Position numbers and translations under genes: made by a program. From Variovorax flavidus (GTDB lineage Bacteria > Pseudomonadota > Gammaproteobacteria > Burkholderiales > Burkholderiaceae_C), in assembly GCF_030317145.1 (NCBI RefSeq), contig NZ_JASZYE010000012.1, forward strand, positions 38,964 through 102,963: 64,000 bases of DNA, written 5' to 3'. Under the pieces are notes generated by a model that saw only the letters and a program-made list of their open reading frames with translations, did not search any database and had not been told where the DNA came from. Shown piece after piece: positions 51,589 through 61,302 of this stretch (within the stretch, counting starts at the first letter, position 1; every line of letters begins with the position of its first letter).

Positions 51589-54207
51589 TCAGGCTGCCGC
51601 TCGGCCTGTAGCGCGCGCCTTGCCGGGCGGCACATAGCCCAGGATCTTCATAGCCGCGGCGAGCGGCTGCTTTTTCTTCCAGAACCCGACCCAGGGATCC
51701 ACGCTCTGGAAGGACAGGTGCTCGCGCGCTGTCGCAACGTTCCATTGCGAACCACTCTTGAGCGTCGACAAGTCTTCCCATGCGATTGGCATCGACACGC
51801 CAAGCCCGGGCCGGGCGCGAGCCGAGAAGGCCGATGCCGTCGTGGCACCGTGCCCGTTGCGCAGGAAGTCGACGAACAGCTTGCCCACGCGGTTCGAAGG
51901 CCCGCTCTTCGCCACGAAGCGCGTCGGAATCGCCCGGGCAAGATGCTGCACGATCGCCTGTGAGAACCCCTTCACCGCTTCGTAGTCGTAGCGAGGTGCG
52001 AGCGGCACGACGACGTGCAAGCCTTTGCCGCCGCTGGTCTTGAGCCAGGACTCCAGACCGAGTTCGGAGAGCAGGGTGCGGACCAGCACGGCGGCCTCCT
52101 GCACGTGTTGCCACGAGGTGCCTTCGCCCGGGTCCAGGTCGAAGATCATCCGGTCAGGCTGGTCGATGCTCCGGGCGGTCGAGTTCCAGGTATGGAATTC
52201 GATGACGTTCATTTGTGCCGCACTGGCCAGCGCCTGTGCAGTTCCGACCTCAAGCAGCGCACCGTGTCCCGGCCACAGCGACGGGTCCAGCTCCCGGATG
52301 CCAGGGATGCTGATCTTCTCGTCGTGCTTCTGGAAGAAGAGTTCACCCTGGACGCCGGACGGGCCACGTACGAGGGAACAGGGCCGGCCCTTCAGGTGCG
52401 GAAGAATCCACTCGGCCACGGACTCGTAGTAGCGCACCAGGTCAAGTTTGGTGAGTCCGGAACTCGGGTCGATGACCCGGTCCGCGTTGCTCACCTTGAT
52501 CCCGCCAACAGCCGTCTTGCCTGCGGTCTTCACGGGGCCGGAGCCACCTACTGACCTGGCCGTCTCGCGCACGATGGCCGAAGCCGGCTTGTCGTCACGG
52601 AGCGCCACGTACGAGGCATGTCGAATCTGGTTGTCGGGAGTCCATTCGCCAAACGACACCTCCGCCACGACACGCGGCTCAACCCAGCGCTCGCTGCCGG
52701 CTGCCCTACGAGACCAGCGCCCCGGCGTGGCAACCCCGGCCGCAAACGGTGCCTTCGGAATCTCGAGCTTCGACAGCTTGCGTTTGAGCGCCGCGGCTTC
52801 TTCGGCGCTCCAGCCGGTCCCCACGCTGCCTACGGATACGAGCTCGCCGCTGGGCGCGTGCACGCCCAAGAGCAGGCTCCCGATCTGGGGGGAGCCGTCG
52901 GTACGGTCCGTGTAGCCGGCGACGACAAACTCCTGCCGCTGTTGGCACTTGAGCTTCAGCCAGGTCTCGGTGCGTCGGGAGGAGTAGGGTGCATCGGCGC
53001 GTTTGGCGATCACGCCTTCCAGGTTCATGCGGCAGGCTGAGCTCAGCACCGAAGCCGGATCGGCCTCGAAGGCCGCGCTGTACCGGACGTGCTCCGTCCC
53101 TTTTTCATCGAGGAGCGCCTTGAGGAGTTGCCGGCGCGACACGAGCGCGACGTCCCGCAGGTCGTGGCCTTCAAAGTACGGGGTGTCGAACAGGAAATAG
53201 ACGATCTGGTCGCTACCGGTTTTGCCATCGAACGCCTTCTGCAGCGCATTGAAGTTGGGTAGACCTTGCGCGTCGAGCACCACGATCTCGCCGTCGAGCC
53301 ATGCCGACTGCACGCCGAGCTGTTCGAGTTCGTGCACGAGGCCTGGCATCTTGGCCGACCAGTCGTGTCCTCCGCGCGTGATCAAGCTCGGTTTGCCGTT
53401 GCGGATCCGCGTCATGATCCGGTAGCCGTCGAACTTGATCTCGAAGAGCCATTGCCCAGCGGCAGGGACGCCCGTGGCGAGGGTCGCCAGCTGAGGCGCC
53501 ATCTTGGCAGGGAGTGCGGCTTCGACCGCACCGGGAATCCCATCTCGCGCCGAGGCGCCGTTGCGTCGTGGCTTTACTTTGGATGAGCTTGTGGCCGTAG
53601 CCTGGCCGGTGCGCGTACCGGCCGTGGAAGTCTTGCTCAGCGGTTTCGCGATGACGCTATCGGGCAGCGCGGTGACGACGTCATATTCGGCCTTCGGACG
53701 CGCGAATTCGTCGCGCTTCTTGAACAGGATCCATGGCTCCTGCTTCTCGCCGCCTTTGGCGATCTTCACGAGTTCCCAGAGGCCGGCCATCTTCTGACCA
53801 AAGAGTCGGAATACGAGTTTGCCCTTGCTGAGACCCTCGTGGGCATCGCCCACGGGCTCCCACGTGCCGTTGTCCCATACGATGACGGTGCCGGCTCCGT
53901 ACTGCTTGGGTGGAATCGTTCCTTCGAAGGTGCCGTACGACAGCGGGTGGTCTTCGACATGGATGGCCATACGCTTGTCGCTGGGGTCATAGCTCGGGCC
54001 CTTGGGCACGGCCCACGAGACCAGGACGCCGTCGAGTTCCAGACGAAAGTCATAGTGAAGACGACTCGCCGCGTGCTTCTGGATGACGAAGGAGAGAGCC
54101 TTTGACTTCCTGGACTGCCGCTGCCCGCGCGGCTCGGACGTCACCGAGAAGTCTCGCTTGGACCAGTACCGTTCGAGCGGATCAGAAGGGGTTTCGCGTG
54201 CGGCCAT
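51589..54207 (-). CDS. ligD: DNA ligase D (phosphoesterase-ligase-polymerase)
   Basis: 872 residues; full three-domain LigD. 3'-phosphoesterase about 35-170: SRLHYDFRLELDG with His45, His51 and Asp53, plus AIHVEDHPLSYGTFEG. Ligase about 230-540: adenylation Lys258 in FEIKFDGYR, then ARGAL-type YFEGHDLR and LEGVIAKRADAPY. Polymerase about 575-860: LDLVRYYESVAEWILPHLKG, MIFDLDPGEGT (metal Asp pair) and KTSGGKGLHVVVPL. Seals double-strand breaks with Ku and adds or trims ends. The order matches Pseudomonas-type LigD. It is divergent from the exonuclease gene. Confidence 0.96.
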   Translation of the reverse strand: MAARETPSDPLERYWSKRDFSVTSEPRGQRQSRKSKALSFVIQKHAASRLHYDFRLELDGVLVSWAVPKGPSYDPSDKRMAIHVEDHPLSYGTFEGTIPPKQYGAGTVIVWDNGTWEPVGDAHEGLSKGKLVFRLFGQKMAGLWELVKIAKGGEKQEPWILFKKRDEFARPKAEYDVVTALPDSVIAKPLSKTSTAGTRTGQATATSSSKVKPRRNGASARDGIPGAVEAALPAKMAPQLATLATGVPAAGQWLFEIKFDGYRIMTRIRNGKPSLITRGGHDWSAKMPGLVHELEQLGVQSAWLDGEIVVLDAQGLPNFNALQKAFDGKTGSDQIVYFLFDTPYFEGHDLRDVALVSRRQLLKALLDEKGTEHVRYSAAFEADPASVLSSACRMNLEGVIAKRADAPYSSRRTETWLKLKCQQRQEFVVAGYTDRTDGSPQIGSLLLGVHAPSGELVSVGSVGTGWSAEEAAALKRKLSKLEIPKAPFAAGVATPGRWSRRAAGSERWVEPRVVAEVSFGEWTPDNQIRHASYVALRDDKPASAIVRETARSVGGSGPVKTAGKTAVGGIKVSNADRVIDPSSGLTKLDLVRYYESVAEWILPHLKGRPCSLVRGPSGVQGELFFQKHDEKISIPGIRELDPSLWPGHGALLEVGTAQALASAAQMNVIEFHTWNSTARSIDQPDRMIFDLDPGEGTSWQHVQEAAVLVRTLLSELGLESWLKTSGGKGLHVVVPLAPRYDYEAVKGFSQAIVQHLARAIPTRFVAKSGPSNRVGKLFVDFLRNGHGATTASAFSARARPGLGVSMPIAWEDLSTLKSGSQWNVATAREHLSFQSVDPWVGFWKKKQPLAAAMKILGYVPPGKARATGRAAA

Positions 54208-54405
54208 GGGTGCAATCTACGGGGCGAAATGCCCGCTGTCGAGCGCGCCCGGCGCGCGCCATCGTGTCGGACGGCGCAACGGCCGCTCCGGCCCGGTCGA
54301 TGACCTTGTGCGCTGACAAGGACGAACGTCGCTTCCCCACAGGATTCGCGGCAATGCTGGATAGGATCTGTCGGCCTCGTCTATTCCCGATCCACCGCCT
54401 GTGAA

Positions 54406-55179
54406 ATGAAAATCGCTACCTACAACGTCAATGACGTGCGCAAGCGCATTGATCCCTTGCGCGCGTGGCTGGACGTGACTGCCCCAGAAGTTGTCTGCTT
54501 GCAGGAGCTCAAGTGCACGGAAGCTGAGTTTCCGTATGACGCGATTAACGCGATGGGCTACGAGGCCTTGGTCCATGGGCAGAAAAGCTGGAACGGCGTG
54601 GCCATCCTTGGCAAGGGCGTTGCTCCTCTCGAAATCCGGAGGCACCTGCCGGGCGACACGGCCGACCGTCAGGCACGGTACCTGGAAGCTGCCGTCCTGG
54701 GATTGGTGGTCGGGTGCCTCTACATGCCGAATGGCAATCCTCAGCCCGGTCCCAAGTTCGATTACAAGCTCGATTGGTTCGAGCGGTTCAATCAGCACGC
54801 GTCCTCGTTGCTGGCCTCCGGGCATCCGGTGGTGCTCGCGGGGGATTACAACGTCGTGCCTACTGATGCCGACATCTACGCGACCCGTTCATTCAAGGAC
54901 AACGCTCTCTTGCAGCCGGCCCCAAGGAAGGCCTACCGGGATCTGCTCGAATCGGGGTGGATTGATGCGCTGCATCGTCAGTCGCCTTCGAAGTCTCTGT
55001 ATACCTTCTGGAGCTACATGCGCAACCGGTGGCCGCGAGATGCCGGAATGCGGATCGACCATCTGCTGCTGAGCCCCACTGTCGCCCGACGAATGCGGAC
55101 GGCGGGGATCGACCGCGAGGTGCGCGGTCTCGAAGGCGCCAGTGACCATGCGCCCGCGTGGGTCGAGTTGAGTGGATGA
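54406..55179 (+). CDS. xth: exodeoxyribonuclease III
   Basis: 257 residues. Endonuclease/exonuclease/phosphatase fold: MKIATYNVNDVRKRI, metal Glu34 in VVCLQELKCTEAEFP, GDYNVVPTDADIY, then RIDHLLLSP and the final GASDHAPAWVEL. Acts on abasic sites and blocked 3' ends. It is divergent from ligD (198 bp gap) and probably part of the same repair set. Confidence 0.93.
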   Translation: MKIATYNVNDVRKRIDPLRAWLDVTAPEVVCLQELKCTEAEFPYDAINAMGYEALVHGQKSWNGVAILGKGVAPLEIRRHLPGDTADRQARYLEAAVLGLVVGCLYMPNGNPQPGPKFDYKLDWFERFNQHASSLLASGHPVVLAGDYNVVPTDADIYATRSFKDNALLQPAPRKAYRDLLESGWIDALHRQSPSKSLYTFWSYMRNRWPRDAGMRIDHLLLSPTVARRMRTAGIDREVRGLEGASDHAPAWVELSG

Positions 55180-55191
55180 GCTCCGGCATGC

Positions 55192-55944
55192 TTATCGCTG
55201 GCGCGGCGTGCGCGCCCCGAGAATCATCTCGGTGAGCCAGGCGGAGAGCAGCCCGTCGTAGGTGCGCTGGCTTCGCTCGTCGCTAAGGCCATGGTCCGCG
55301 CCTTCGATCATGCGATGGGTGATTGACTTGGCACCCTGCAAGGCGCGGACGTAGCTGGCGATCCCTTCGCGCGGAACCAGGTCGTCGCGGGTGGAACCGA
55401 CGACGAAAGCATCCCCTCGAAATGCCTGGCACGCACGTAGGGCGCGGTCCGAATCGGGCGGCCGGACTTGCTCCCGGTACGTCCTTATCGCAGCCCGATC
55501 GAGTTGCTTCTTTGGAACGTCCCACCCGTCATCCGGATACAAGGCGGGAACCCGCAGTGCCATCCATCGCACGTCTCGTGCGGCGCTGGCGATGGCTGCG
55601 AGGTAGCCGCCGTAGCTGGTGCCGATCAATGCCATGGCCTTTGGATCGACTGTCGTTTGACGCGCGAGCAGGTCGAAAGCTGCCAGGACGTCGCACAGGT
55701 TGTCATGCCGCGAGACGCTCGCCCTGACATCCTGGCGTTGCCCGTGACCCCGCAGATCGAAGGTCAGACACACGCAGCCCAGCGCTGCGAGGTCCTCTGC
55801 CCGAATCTGATAGTGAGCCTGATCGCTGTCCCAGCCATGGACGATCAGAATGCCGGGCAGCGAAGTCGGCGCGGCCACGATCACCCCTTGCACCTCTTCA
55901 GTGCCCCCGACGGAAATGCGGACTTGCTTGGTAGTCGGAGTCAT
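55192..55944 (-). CDS. alpha/beta hydrolase (dienelactone-hydrolase-like)
   Basis: 250 residues; ATG 55944 overlaps the preceding stop in an ATGA. Cytosolic. Nucleophile elbow ALIGTSYGGYLAAI with Ser, oxyanion region LIVHGWDSDQ, acid in VVGSTRDDLVP and His in GADHGLSDERS. Substrate unknown. Last gene of a three-gene operon running 56760 to 55192. Confidence 0.85.
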   Translation of the reverse strand: MTPTTKQVRISVGGTEEVQGVIVAAPTSLPGILIVHGWDSDQAHYQIRAEDLAALGCVCLTFDLRGHGQRQDVRASVSRHDNLCDVLAAFDLLARQTTVDPKAMALIGTSYGGYLAAIASAARDVRWMALRVPALYPDDGWDVPKKQLDRAAIRTYREQVRPPDSDRALRACQAFRGDAFVVGSTRDDLVPREGIASYVRALQGAKSITHRMIEGADHGLSDERSQRTYDGLLSAWLTEMILGARTPRQR

Positions 55945-56387
55945 CCGGCGGCAGAAATGTTGTCAGAAGGCTCCGTTGTTGCGCGGCCAGAAGACCGAAG
56001 TGCGGTGTGTATCGCCCCCGATAGATCTGAGGCACGAAAAAGCAGCGCAACTGCCGCCCCGACTGATAGCAGTCGCCAAGGCTTGAGGAGCACCAGCAGG
56101 CCGCCGGCGCATGCGCTGTAGGCCATAAGCTTTGCAGGGTGCCGATGGGCGAATCGAGACAAGCTGGGCTCCATCAACTCGAGTGCGGTGCTCGCCGGGT
56201 GCCGGCGCCACCACCGAGCCAGAAATCCCAGGCGGTCACTGCTCACGCGATGAGGGGTCGGAAGCGCTTGCGCTTCTGTGGTTCCAAGAGGGCCATCGAT
56301 CTGCTGGTAGCCCATGGCGGCCAGCAGTTCAGCCCGGGACAGGGCCAGCTTATCCTTCGGAGTAAGGGGCTTGAACGAATCATTCAT
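55941..56387 (-). CDS. hypothetical membrane protein
   Basis: 148 residues. A hydrophilic N-terminal half (DKLALSRAELLAAMGYQQID) then a hydrophobic helix pair (HPAKLMAYSACAGGLLVLL; LLSVGAAVALLF). It overlaps both neighbours (8 bp with the holin-like gene, 4 bp with the hydrolase). No family recognised. Confidence 0.6.
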   Translation of the reverse strand: MNDSFKPLTPKDKLALSRAELLAAMGYQQIDGPLGTTEAQALPTPHRVSSDRLGFLARWWRRHPASTALELMEPSLSRFAHRHPAKLMAYSACAGGLLVLLKPWRLLSVGAAVALLFRASDLSGAIHTALRSSGRATTEPSDNISAAG

Positions 56388-56760
56388 CCTTCAACTCCTT
56401 TGCAACTCGCAGAAGCTGTAGATCGCGCTCGACTTCGTCGCGCACATCCTTGATGTCCTGCCGTACCGATGATCGCGACGCCATCACTGCGCCAACAATC
56501 ACGCCGACCCATGCGACCCCCGGCACTGCGACCAGCACCCAGTGAAAGGTCCCGTGAAAAACCCCGAGCATGACGCCGAACCCTGTCAGTCCAAGGGCCA
56601 GCAAGAGGGTTACGGCAGCCGCCACCCCTGCCGTGGCCTGAACAACGAGGCCCTTGCCGGCGTCTGCGGCTTCGCACTTGATCAACTCGGCATAGTTTGC
56701 CAAGTGGTCGAGCAGCAGGTCGGGGCGCTTCAACGCGGCCTTAAAAAGTGGATGAATCAT
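56380..56760 (-). CDS. phage-holin-like DUF1469 family membrane protein
   Basis: 126 residues; AGGAGG lies 6 bases before ATG 56760, so the longer frame to 56970 is not used. A helical N-terminal part (HPLFKAALKRPDLLLDHLAN), two membrane helices (VTLLLALGLTGFGVMLGVFH; WVLVAVPGVAWVGVIVGAVM) and a charged helix (SVRQDIKDVRDEVERDLQLL) match DUF1469/holin-like proteins. Role unknown; not evidence of a prophage. Confidence 0.8.
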   Translation of the reverse strand: MIHPLFKAALKRPDLLLDHLANYAELIKCEAADAGKGLVVQATAGVAAAVTLLLALGLTGFGVMLGVFHGTFHWVLVAVPGVAWVGVIVGAVMASRSSVRQDIKDVRDEVERDLQLLRVAKELKDE

Positions 56761-56966
56761 CCGGCGCCTCCTGCCAATGTCAGGCCAAGGAAAGTTCCTC
56801 AACGCGTTGATACCCCTTGCGGAAGGCCCCGGCCTGTCATCCGGCCTGCAAAGACCTTGTAGGCGATGCCGACTGGACCCAATGTTCGAGGCGGTTCGCC
56901 AGGCGGTAGCAGAACGAATGGCGGGGCGACCGACGGACGTACCGCGCAGCCTGTGTACTCTTCGAA

Positions 56967-57653
56967 TCAATGCATCTCTCGACTGCAGAAGACCGCCGCT
57001 GATCTTCCAATGGGATCGCTGCAGAACGCGGCCACGTAGCCCGCTGCGCTTGCGTGCAAGTAGCGCGAGCCGGTCGACCGATTCAGGAGCGTCTGAAAAG
57101 TGAAGTCGGCCTTGCCAATCTCCGCCATCAAGTCGGACCGGTTGAACTCGAGCGACAGCATCGCGGTTGGCGCTTTCGCTGGCCCGAATGTGATCATCTC
57201 CGGGGCCTTGGCGATGAACCGGATCGTCTGCTGGTTGAGATCGGGAAAGTAAGCCTTCAGGCCGTGCGAAACGGCTAGTGCATCGCGCGCCAGGTCGGTC
57301 ACAACACTCGCCGGATATATGGGCGAAGCCTCAACCAACGTGATCTCCAGCGCGCCGTCACCGGGAGCATTCGTAAGCACGGACTGTATACGGGGGTGGA
57401 GGTCGTCAATCGTCAAAGGCGCGACGCGTACGAGTGGCCGCGGAAGGCGGCCGGCGTCCTCGGTCCGCCGGAACGCAAATGAGCAGGTCAGCAGGATTGC
57501 CGCCATCACAATGACGATGAGGAGTTCGGAGCGTGCCTTGGCGAGCGGGCTCGCTGCCTTGATTGGCAACTCCAGCGGTGGCCGCGAACTGACCCGTTCC
57601 CCCGTCTGCGGTTTGCGATCGTTTCCGAAATCCGGATGCGGACCGGGCCTCAT
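56967..57653 (-). CDS. hypothetical membrane-anchored protein
   Basis: 228 residues from ATG 57653. One helix (ELLIVIVMAAILLTCSFAFR) anchors an outer domain of about 150 residues with a mixed alpha/beta pattern (LHPRIQSVLTNAPGDGALEI, YPASVVTDLARDALAVSHGL). No family recognised. The coding end meets 206 bp of gene-free DNA before the holin-like operon. Confidence 0.5.
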   Translation of the reverse strand: MRPGPHPDFGNDRKPQTGERVSSRPPLELPIKAASPLAKARSELLIVIVMAAILLTCSFAFRRTEDAGRLPRPLVRVAPLTIDDLHPRIQSVLTNAPGDGALEITLVEASPIYPASVVTDLARDALAVSHGLKAYFPDLNQQTIRFIAKAPEMITFGPAKAPTAMLSLEFNRSDLMAEIGKADFTFQTLLNRSTGSRYLHASAAGYVAAFCSDPIGRSAAVFCSREMH

Positions 57654-58024
57654 TTCTGACCTCGGCTTTCCTCTTGTTCCACCCAAGGGGCCGCCTGCCG
57701 GCAGGCCTGCGAGTTGGCGCAATTCGCCCCCTGGTCGAGTGACGAACGTGAGCTAGCCATGCGCGTTTCCTTCCGGTACTTGTCAGCGTCGTTCCCGTTT
57801 CGGGCGTGCGCTGTAGGAGGGGACCGGCAATGCAGTTGCGAACCATCGCAGTTTCTTAGCCCCCGCCCCTCAGGCCGGCTCCGATTCAGTAAGAGGCTCC
57901 CCGGTGCAGAGGCTCAGCAAAAGCCAAACATTTCCTACAAGCTGCTGCAGGTGCTGGGCCTACGGTCTTTAAGCGATCTGCCCCACCGTTCCTCTCCACA
58001 CTCCGTTACCACGAGGCATTCTTC
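57654..58024 (+). other. 371-bp region before the catalase gene
   Basis: Divergent intergenic region. No coding frame with a ribosome site was found. No OxyR-like palindrome could be identified by eye. Confidence 0.4.
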
Positions 58025-60460
58025 ATGGCCAAAAAGCGTCCCACTGCTGCCGCTCCTGCAGACTCAGAAATCCTGGCCGCGCGTGCGGCCGCCCGAAATA
58101 CCGACAGCGGGCCGGCCAATCCGGCGCCTCCCGCGGCAGGCATCGGCGATCTGCCAGCACAGAAATCGATCGAGACGCAGAAACTGGCAGCGGCCATGCC
58201 CGACAACTCGAACAAGCCGCTTGAGTACGGCGAGGCCAACGCAGCAACGCCACCGGTCGGGCTCAGTGTCAGTCCGCCGTCGCGATTGTCCGGAGGCAGT
58301 TCCTTGTCTGAGGCGAACGCGTCCGAGAAGACGGGAGCTGCGGCGCCCGAGGGTGCCAACGCGACCATCGGGCCGCTGGACCGCGTGAGGGTCGACGCCT
58401 CCGGCCAGCGCCTGACCACCAATCAGGGTGTGCCGATCGCGGACAACCAGAACTCGCTCAAAGCCGGTGCACGAGGCCCGGTGCTGCTGGAGGACTTCAT
58501 CCTTCGCGAGAAGATCACCCACTTCGATCACGAGCGTATTCCAGAGCGCATAGTGCACGCGCGCGGATCGGGCGCGCACGGATTTTTTGAGTGCTATGAG
58601 CCGTTAACCCAGTACACCAAGGCGGCGCCGTTCAAGGAGGCGGGCAAGGTCACGCCCGTCTTCGTACGCTTCTCTACGGTGGCCGGCGAGCGCGGCTCAA
58701 AGGACACTGCACGCGACGTGCGAGGCTTTGCCGTCAAGTTCTACACCGACGAAGGCAACTGGGATCTGGTCGGCAACAACATGCCGGTGTTCTTCATTCA
58801 GGACGCCATCAAGTTTCCGGACCTCGTCCACGCGGTCAAGCCTGAGCCGCACCACCAGATGCCGCAGGCTGCCAGCGCGCATGACACCTTCTGGGACTTC
58901 GTCTCCCTGATGCCCGAGTCCACCCACATGTTGATGTGGCAGATGTCGGACCGCGCTATCCCACGCAGCTTCCGCATGATGCAAGGTTTCGGCGTTCACA
59001 CCTTCCGGCTCGTCAACGAAGAGGGAGTGGCAATGCTCGTCAAGTTTCATTGGCAGCCCAAGCTCGGGACCCATTCGCTGGTTTGGGAAGAAGCGGTGAA
59101 GATCTCTGGCGCTGACCCCGACTTTCATCGACGCGATCTGTGGGAGGCAATCGAGGCGGGTGAGTACCCGGAATGGGAGCTCGGCTTGCAGATCTTCACT
59201 GAGGAACAGGCTGATAAGTTCAGCTTTGACATTCTGGACCCCACCAAGATCGTGCCGGAGGAACTGGTGCCGGTCCAGGTGGTCGGCCGCCTGGTGCTCA
59301 ACCGCAATCCCGATAATTTCTTTGCCGAGACCGAGCAAGTCGCCTTCTGCGCGGCCCACGTTGTGCCGGGCATCGATTTCACCAATGATCCGCTGCTGGC
59401 GGGTCGCATTCATTCGTATGTGGATACGCAGATCAGTCGGCTCGGCGGTCCGAACTTCCACGAGCTGCCAATCAATGCGCCGGTTGCCCAGGTACACAAC
59501 AACCAGCGCGACGGCATGCACCGTCAGGCGATCCATCGCGGCCGGGTCGCCTACGAGCCGAACTCGCTGGCCGGAGGCTGCCCGTTCCAGGCGGGCGCTG
59601 CGCAGGGCTTCGCAAGCGTGGCCAGCCGACTCGACGCCAAGGAAAGTGCTGACAAGGTACGCATCAAGCCGGAGAAATTCGCGGATCACTACACCCAGGC
59701 CAGACTGTTCTTCGAGAGCCAGACGGAGGTCGAGAAGATCCATATTGCCAATGCGTTCCGCTTCGAGTTGTCAAAGGTCACTGTGCCGGCAATCCGCCAA
59801 CGTGTTGTAGCCAGCCTCGCGAATGCGTCGCCGGCGTTGGCGGCGCGACTGGCCGCAGACCTCGGCATGGAATTGCCGCCAGCGTTGCCCAGGGCGCTGA
59901 AAAATCCGACCCCGCCTGAAGTCGAAACCTCCCCCGCGCTGTCGCTCACGGCCCGTCCTGGCGACGGCGGTATTCGCACCCGCAAGGTCGCTGTGCTTGT
60001 GGCCAACGGCGTCGAGGGCACGTCTATCGGAAAGGCCGTTTCTGCACTTATGGGCGCCGGAGCGGTGCCGAGGCTGGTAGGTGCTCGGCTCGGGACCTGC
60101 ATCGGAGCAGGGGGGGAGAAGCTGGAGGTGGACGCGACGATGGAAAACAGTCCGGGCATGCTGTTCGACGCGCTGATCCTGCCGGACGGAGAGAGCGGCG
60201 TCGAGGCCCTGGACGCCGACGCACATACGCTGGAATTCCTGAGGCTTCAGTATTGGCATTGCAAGCCGATACTGGCTTTCGGCGCCTCGCAAGCGCTGTT
60301 GGCCGAGGCGCAGATTCCCATGACGCTTGCGGACGGCAGCCCTGACGAAGGCTTGATCCTGGCGAATGCGACAGACGCCGATGAAGCCGTCACCGCCTTT
60401 ATTTCATCCATGGGCGCTCACCGACACTATGGGCGTGAGAACGAACCGCCCGTGGCCTGA
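58025..60460 (+). CDS. katE: large-subunit catalase with C-terminal DJ-1-like domain
   Basis: 811 residues (typical small catalases are about 490, HPII-type about 750). A low-complexity N-terminal extension of about 125 residues comes first. The catalase core has His178 in RIVHARGSGAHGFFE, the active-site Asn pair 251-252 in LVGNNMPVFF, RSFRMMQGFGVHTFRLVN, and haem-binding Tyr465 in IHSYVDTQISRLG. The C-terminal domain from about residue 645 (KVAVLVANGVEGTSIGKAVS, ALILPDGESGVEAL, ILAFGASQALL) has the DJ-1/PfpI fold. Decomposes hydrogen peroxide. GAGG precedes ATG 58025. Confidence 0.94.
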   Translation: MAKKRPTAAAPADSEILAARAAARNTDSGPANPAPPAAGIGDLPAQKSIETQKLAAAMPDNSNKPLEYGEANAATPPVGLSVSPPSRLSGGSSLSEANASEKTGAAAPEGANATIGPLDRVRVDASGQRLTTNQGVPIADNQNSLKAGARGPVLLEDFILREKITHFDHERIPERIVHARGSGAHGFFECYEPLTQYTKAAPFKEAGKVTPVFVRFSTVAGERGSKDTARDVRGFAVKFYTDEGNWDLVGNNMPVFFIQDAIKFPDLVHAVKPEPHHQMPQAASAHDTFWDFVSLMPESTHMLMWQMSDRAIPRSFRMMQGFGVHTFRLVNEEGVAMLVKFHWQPKLGTHSLVWEEAVKISGADPDFHRRDLWEAIEAGEYPEWELGLQIFTEEQADKFSFDILDPTKIVPEELVPVQVVGRLVLNRNPDNFFAETEQVAFCAAHVVPGIDFTNDPLLAGRIHSYVDTQISRLGGPNFHELPINAPVAQVHNNQRDGMHRQAIHRGRVAYEPNSLAGGCPFQAGAAQGFASVASRLDAKESADKVRIKPEKFADHYTQARLFFESQTEVEKIHIANAFRFELSKVTVPAIRQRVVASLANASPALAARLAADLGMELPPALPRALKNPTPPEVETSPALSLTARPGDGGIRTRKVAVLVANGVEGTSIGKAVSALMGAGAVPRLVGARLGTCIGAGGEKLEVDATMENSPGMLFDALILPDGESGVEALDADAHTLEFLRLQYWHCKPILAFGASQALLAEAQIPMTLADGSPDEGLILANATDADEAVTAFISSMGAHRHYGRENEPPVA

Positions 60461-60554
60461 ATCGGTTGCCGCATATGCAGATTCAATCCCAATCCAGTTC
60501 CATGCCGCGTACTCAAGGGGCCTCGGCGGGCTGGCCTGTCGCCTGGAGGAGGCT

Positions 60555-61302
60555 TTGACTGACATCGCTGGTCGCCATGGTTTTGAGCTCGAGACTGCCC
60601 AAGTGATGTGGGAGGCCGTCACGCTCGGCCAGGGCGGCATGGCCCAGTTCGGCCATCCTGCGCTCGGCGGCAGCGGACAATGGATGCGCGGCGGCATGCT
60701 CATGATCGGTGACATGTTCGACCATGGGCTCAAGGCACGAGTGAACGCGCTGTGCGAGGGCTCGGCTTTACGCAGAGCACCCGCAGTGGCGCCGGCCGAT
60801 GAAGGAGCCGGCCGAGGCCGGAGCCGAATGGTGGCCAAGCGGCCTTCATGGTCCGTCAAGCAGCGGGGCGCAGAACGGCATCCGCTATGCCTATTTTCCC
60901 GCTCAGCATCGCTTGGCGATTGAACGCTCGGGCAAGGTGGAGCTCTATGACACCGGCGATCACCTGATCGGCGGCGTCTCCCAGCAGCAAGGCGGTCGCG
61001 AATCGCTGACATTCGCGAGTCAGCAAGGGCTGGTCTCGCTGACATCGCTCAAGCGGTTGGACGAGGCGCACTCGACAGTCCGGCCTGCCGCTGAGCCTGT
61101 CGCGTTCTCGGCCCCGTCGGTAAAGGGGCCGCCGCAAGCTCCGATAGATCCATCGAGCGGCGCAACGGCCGAAACCAAGAGCGACCGTGGCGCTGTGCAA
61201 ACTCTGGACACTATTGAACGACTCGCAGGCCTTCGCGAACGTGGCGTCCTGACGGAGGCTGAGTTCACTGCCAAGAAGACGGAACTCCTCGGGAGACTTT
61301 AA
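60555..61302 (+). pseudogene. SHOCT domain protein, one-base frameshift
   Basis: The start is TTG 60555, with GGAGGAGG just upstream. N-terminal part: RHGFELETAQVMWEAVTLGQ then GGMAQFGHPALGGSGQWMRG and MIGDMFDHGLKARVNALCEG. Near 60767-60769 the frame must shift (TTT in a GCTTTAC context where one T fewer keeps the frame), continuing as YAEHPQWRRPMKEP, WWPSGL and YAYFPAQHRLAIE. It ends in a SHOCT tail (IERLAGLRERGVLTEAEFTA). Could be a sequencing artefact. Function unknown; SHOCT tails are short oligomerisation motifs. Confidence 0.72.

Noticed and set aside
56380..56760. Holin-like gene as a sign of a prophage
   Set aside because: DUF1469 membrane proteins are common in proteobacterial chromosomes and no other phage gene is present.
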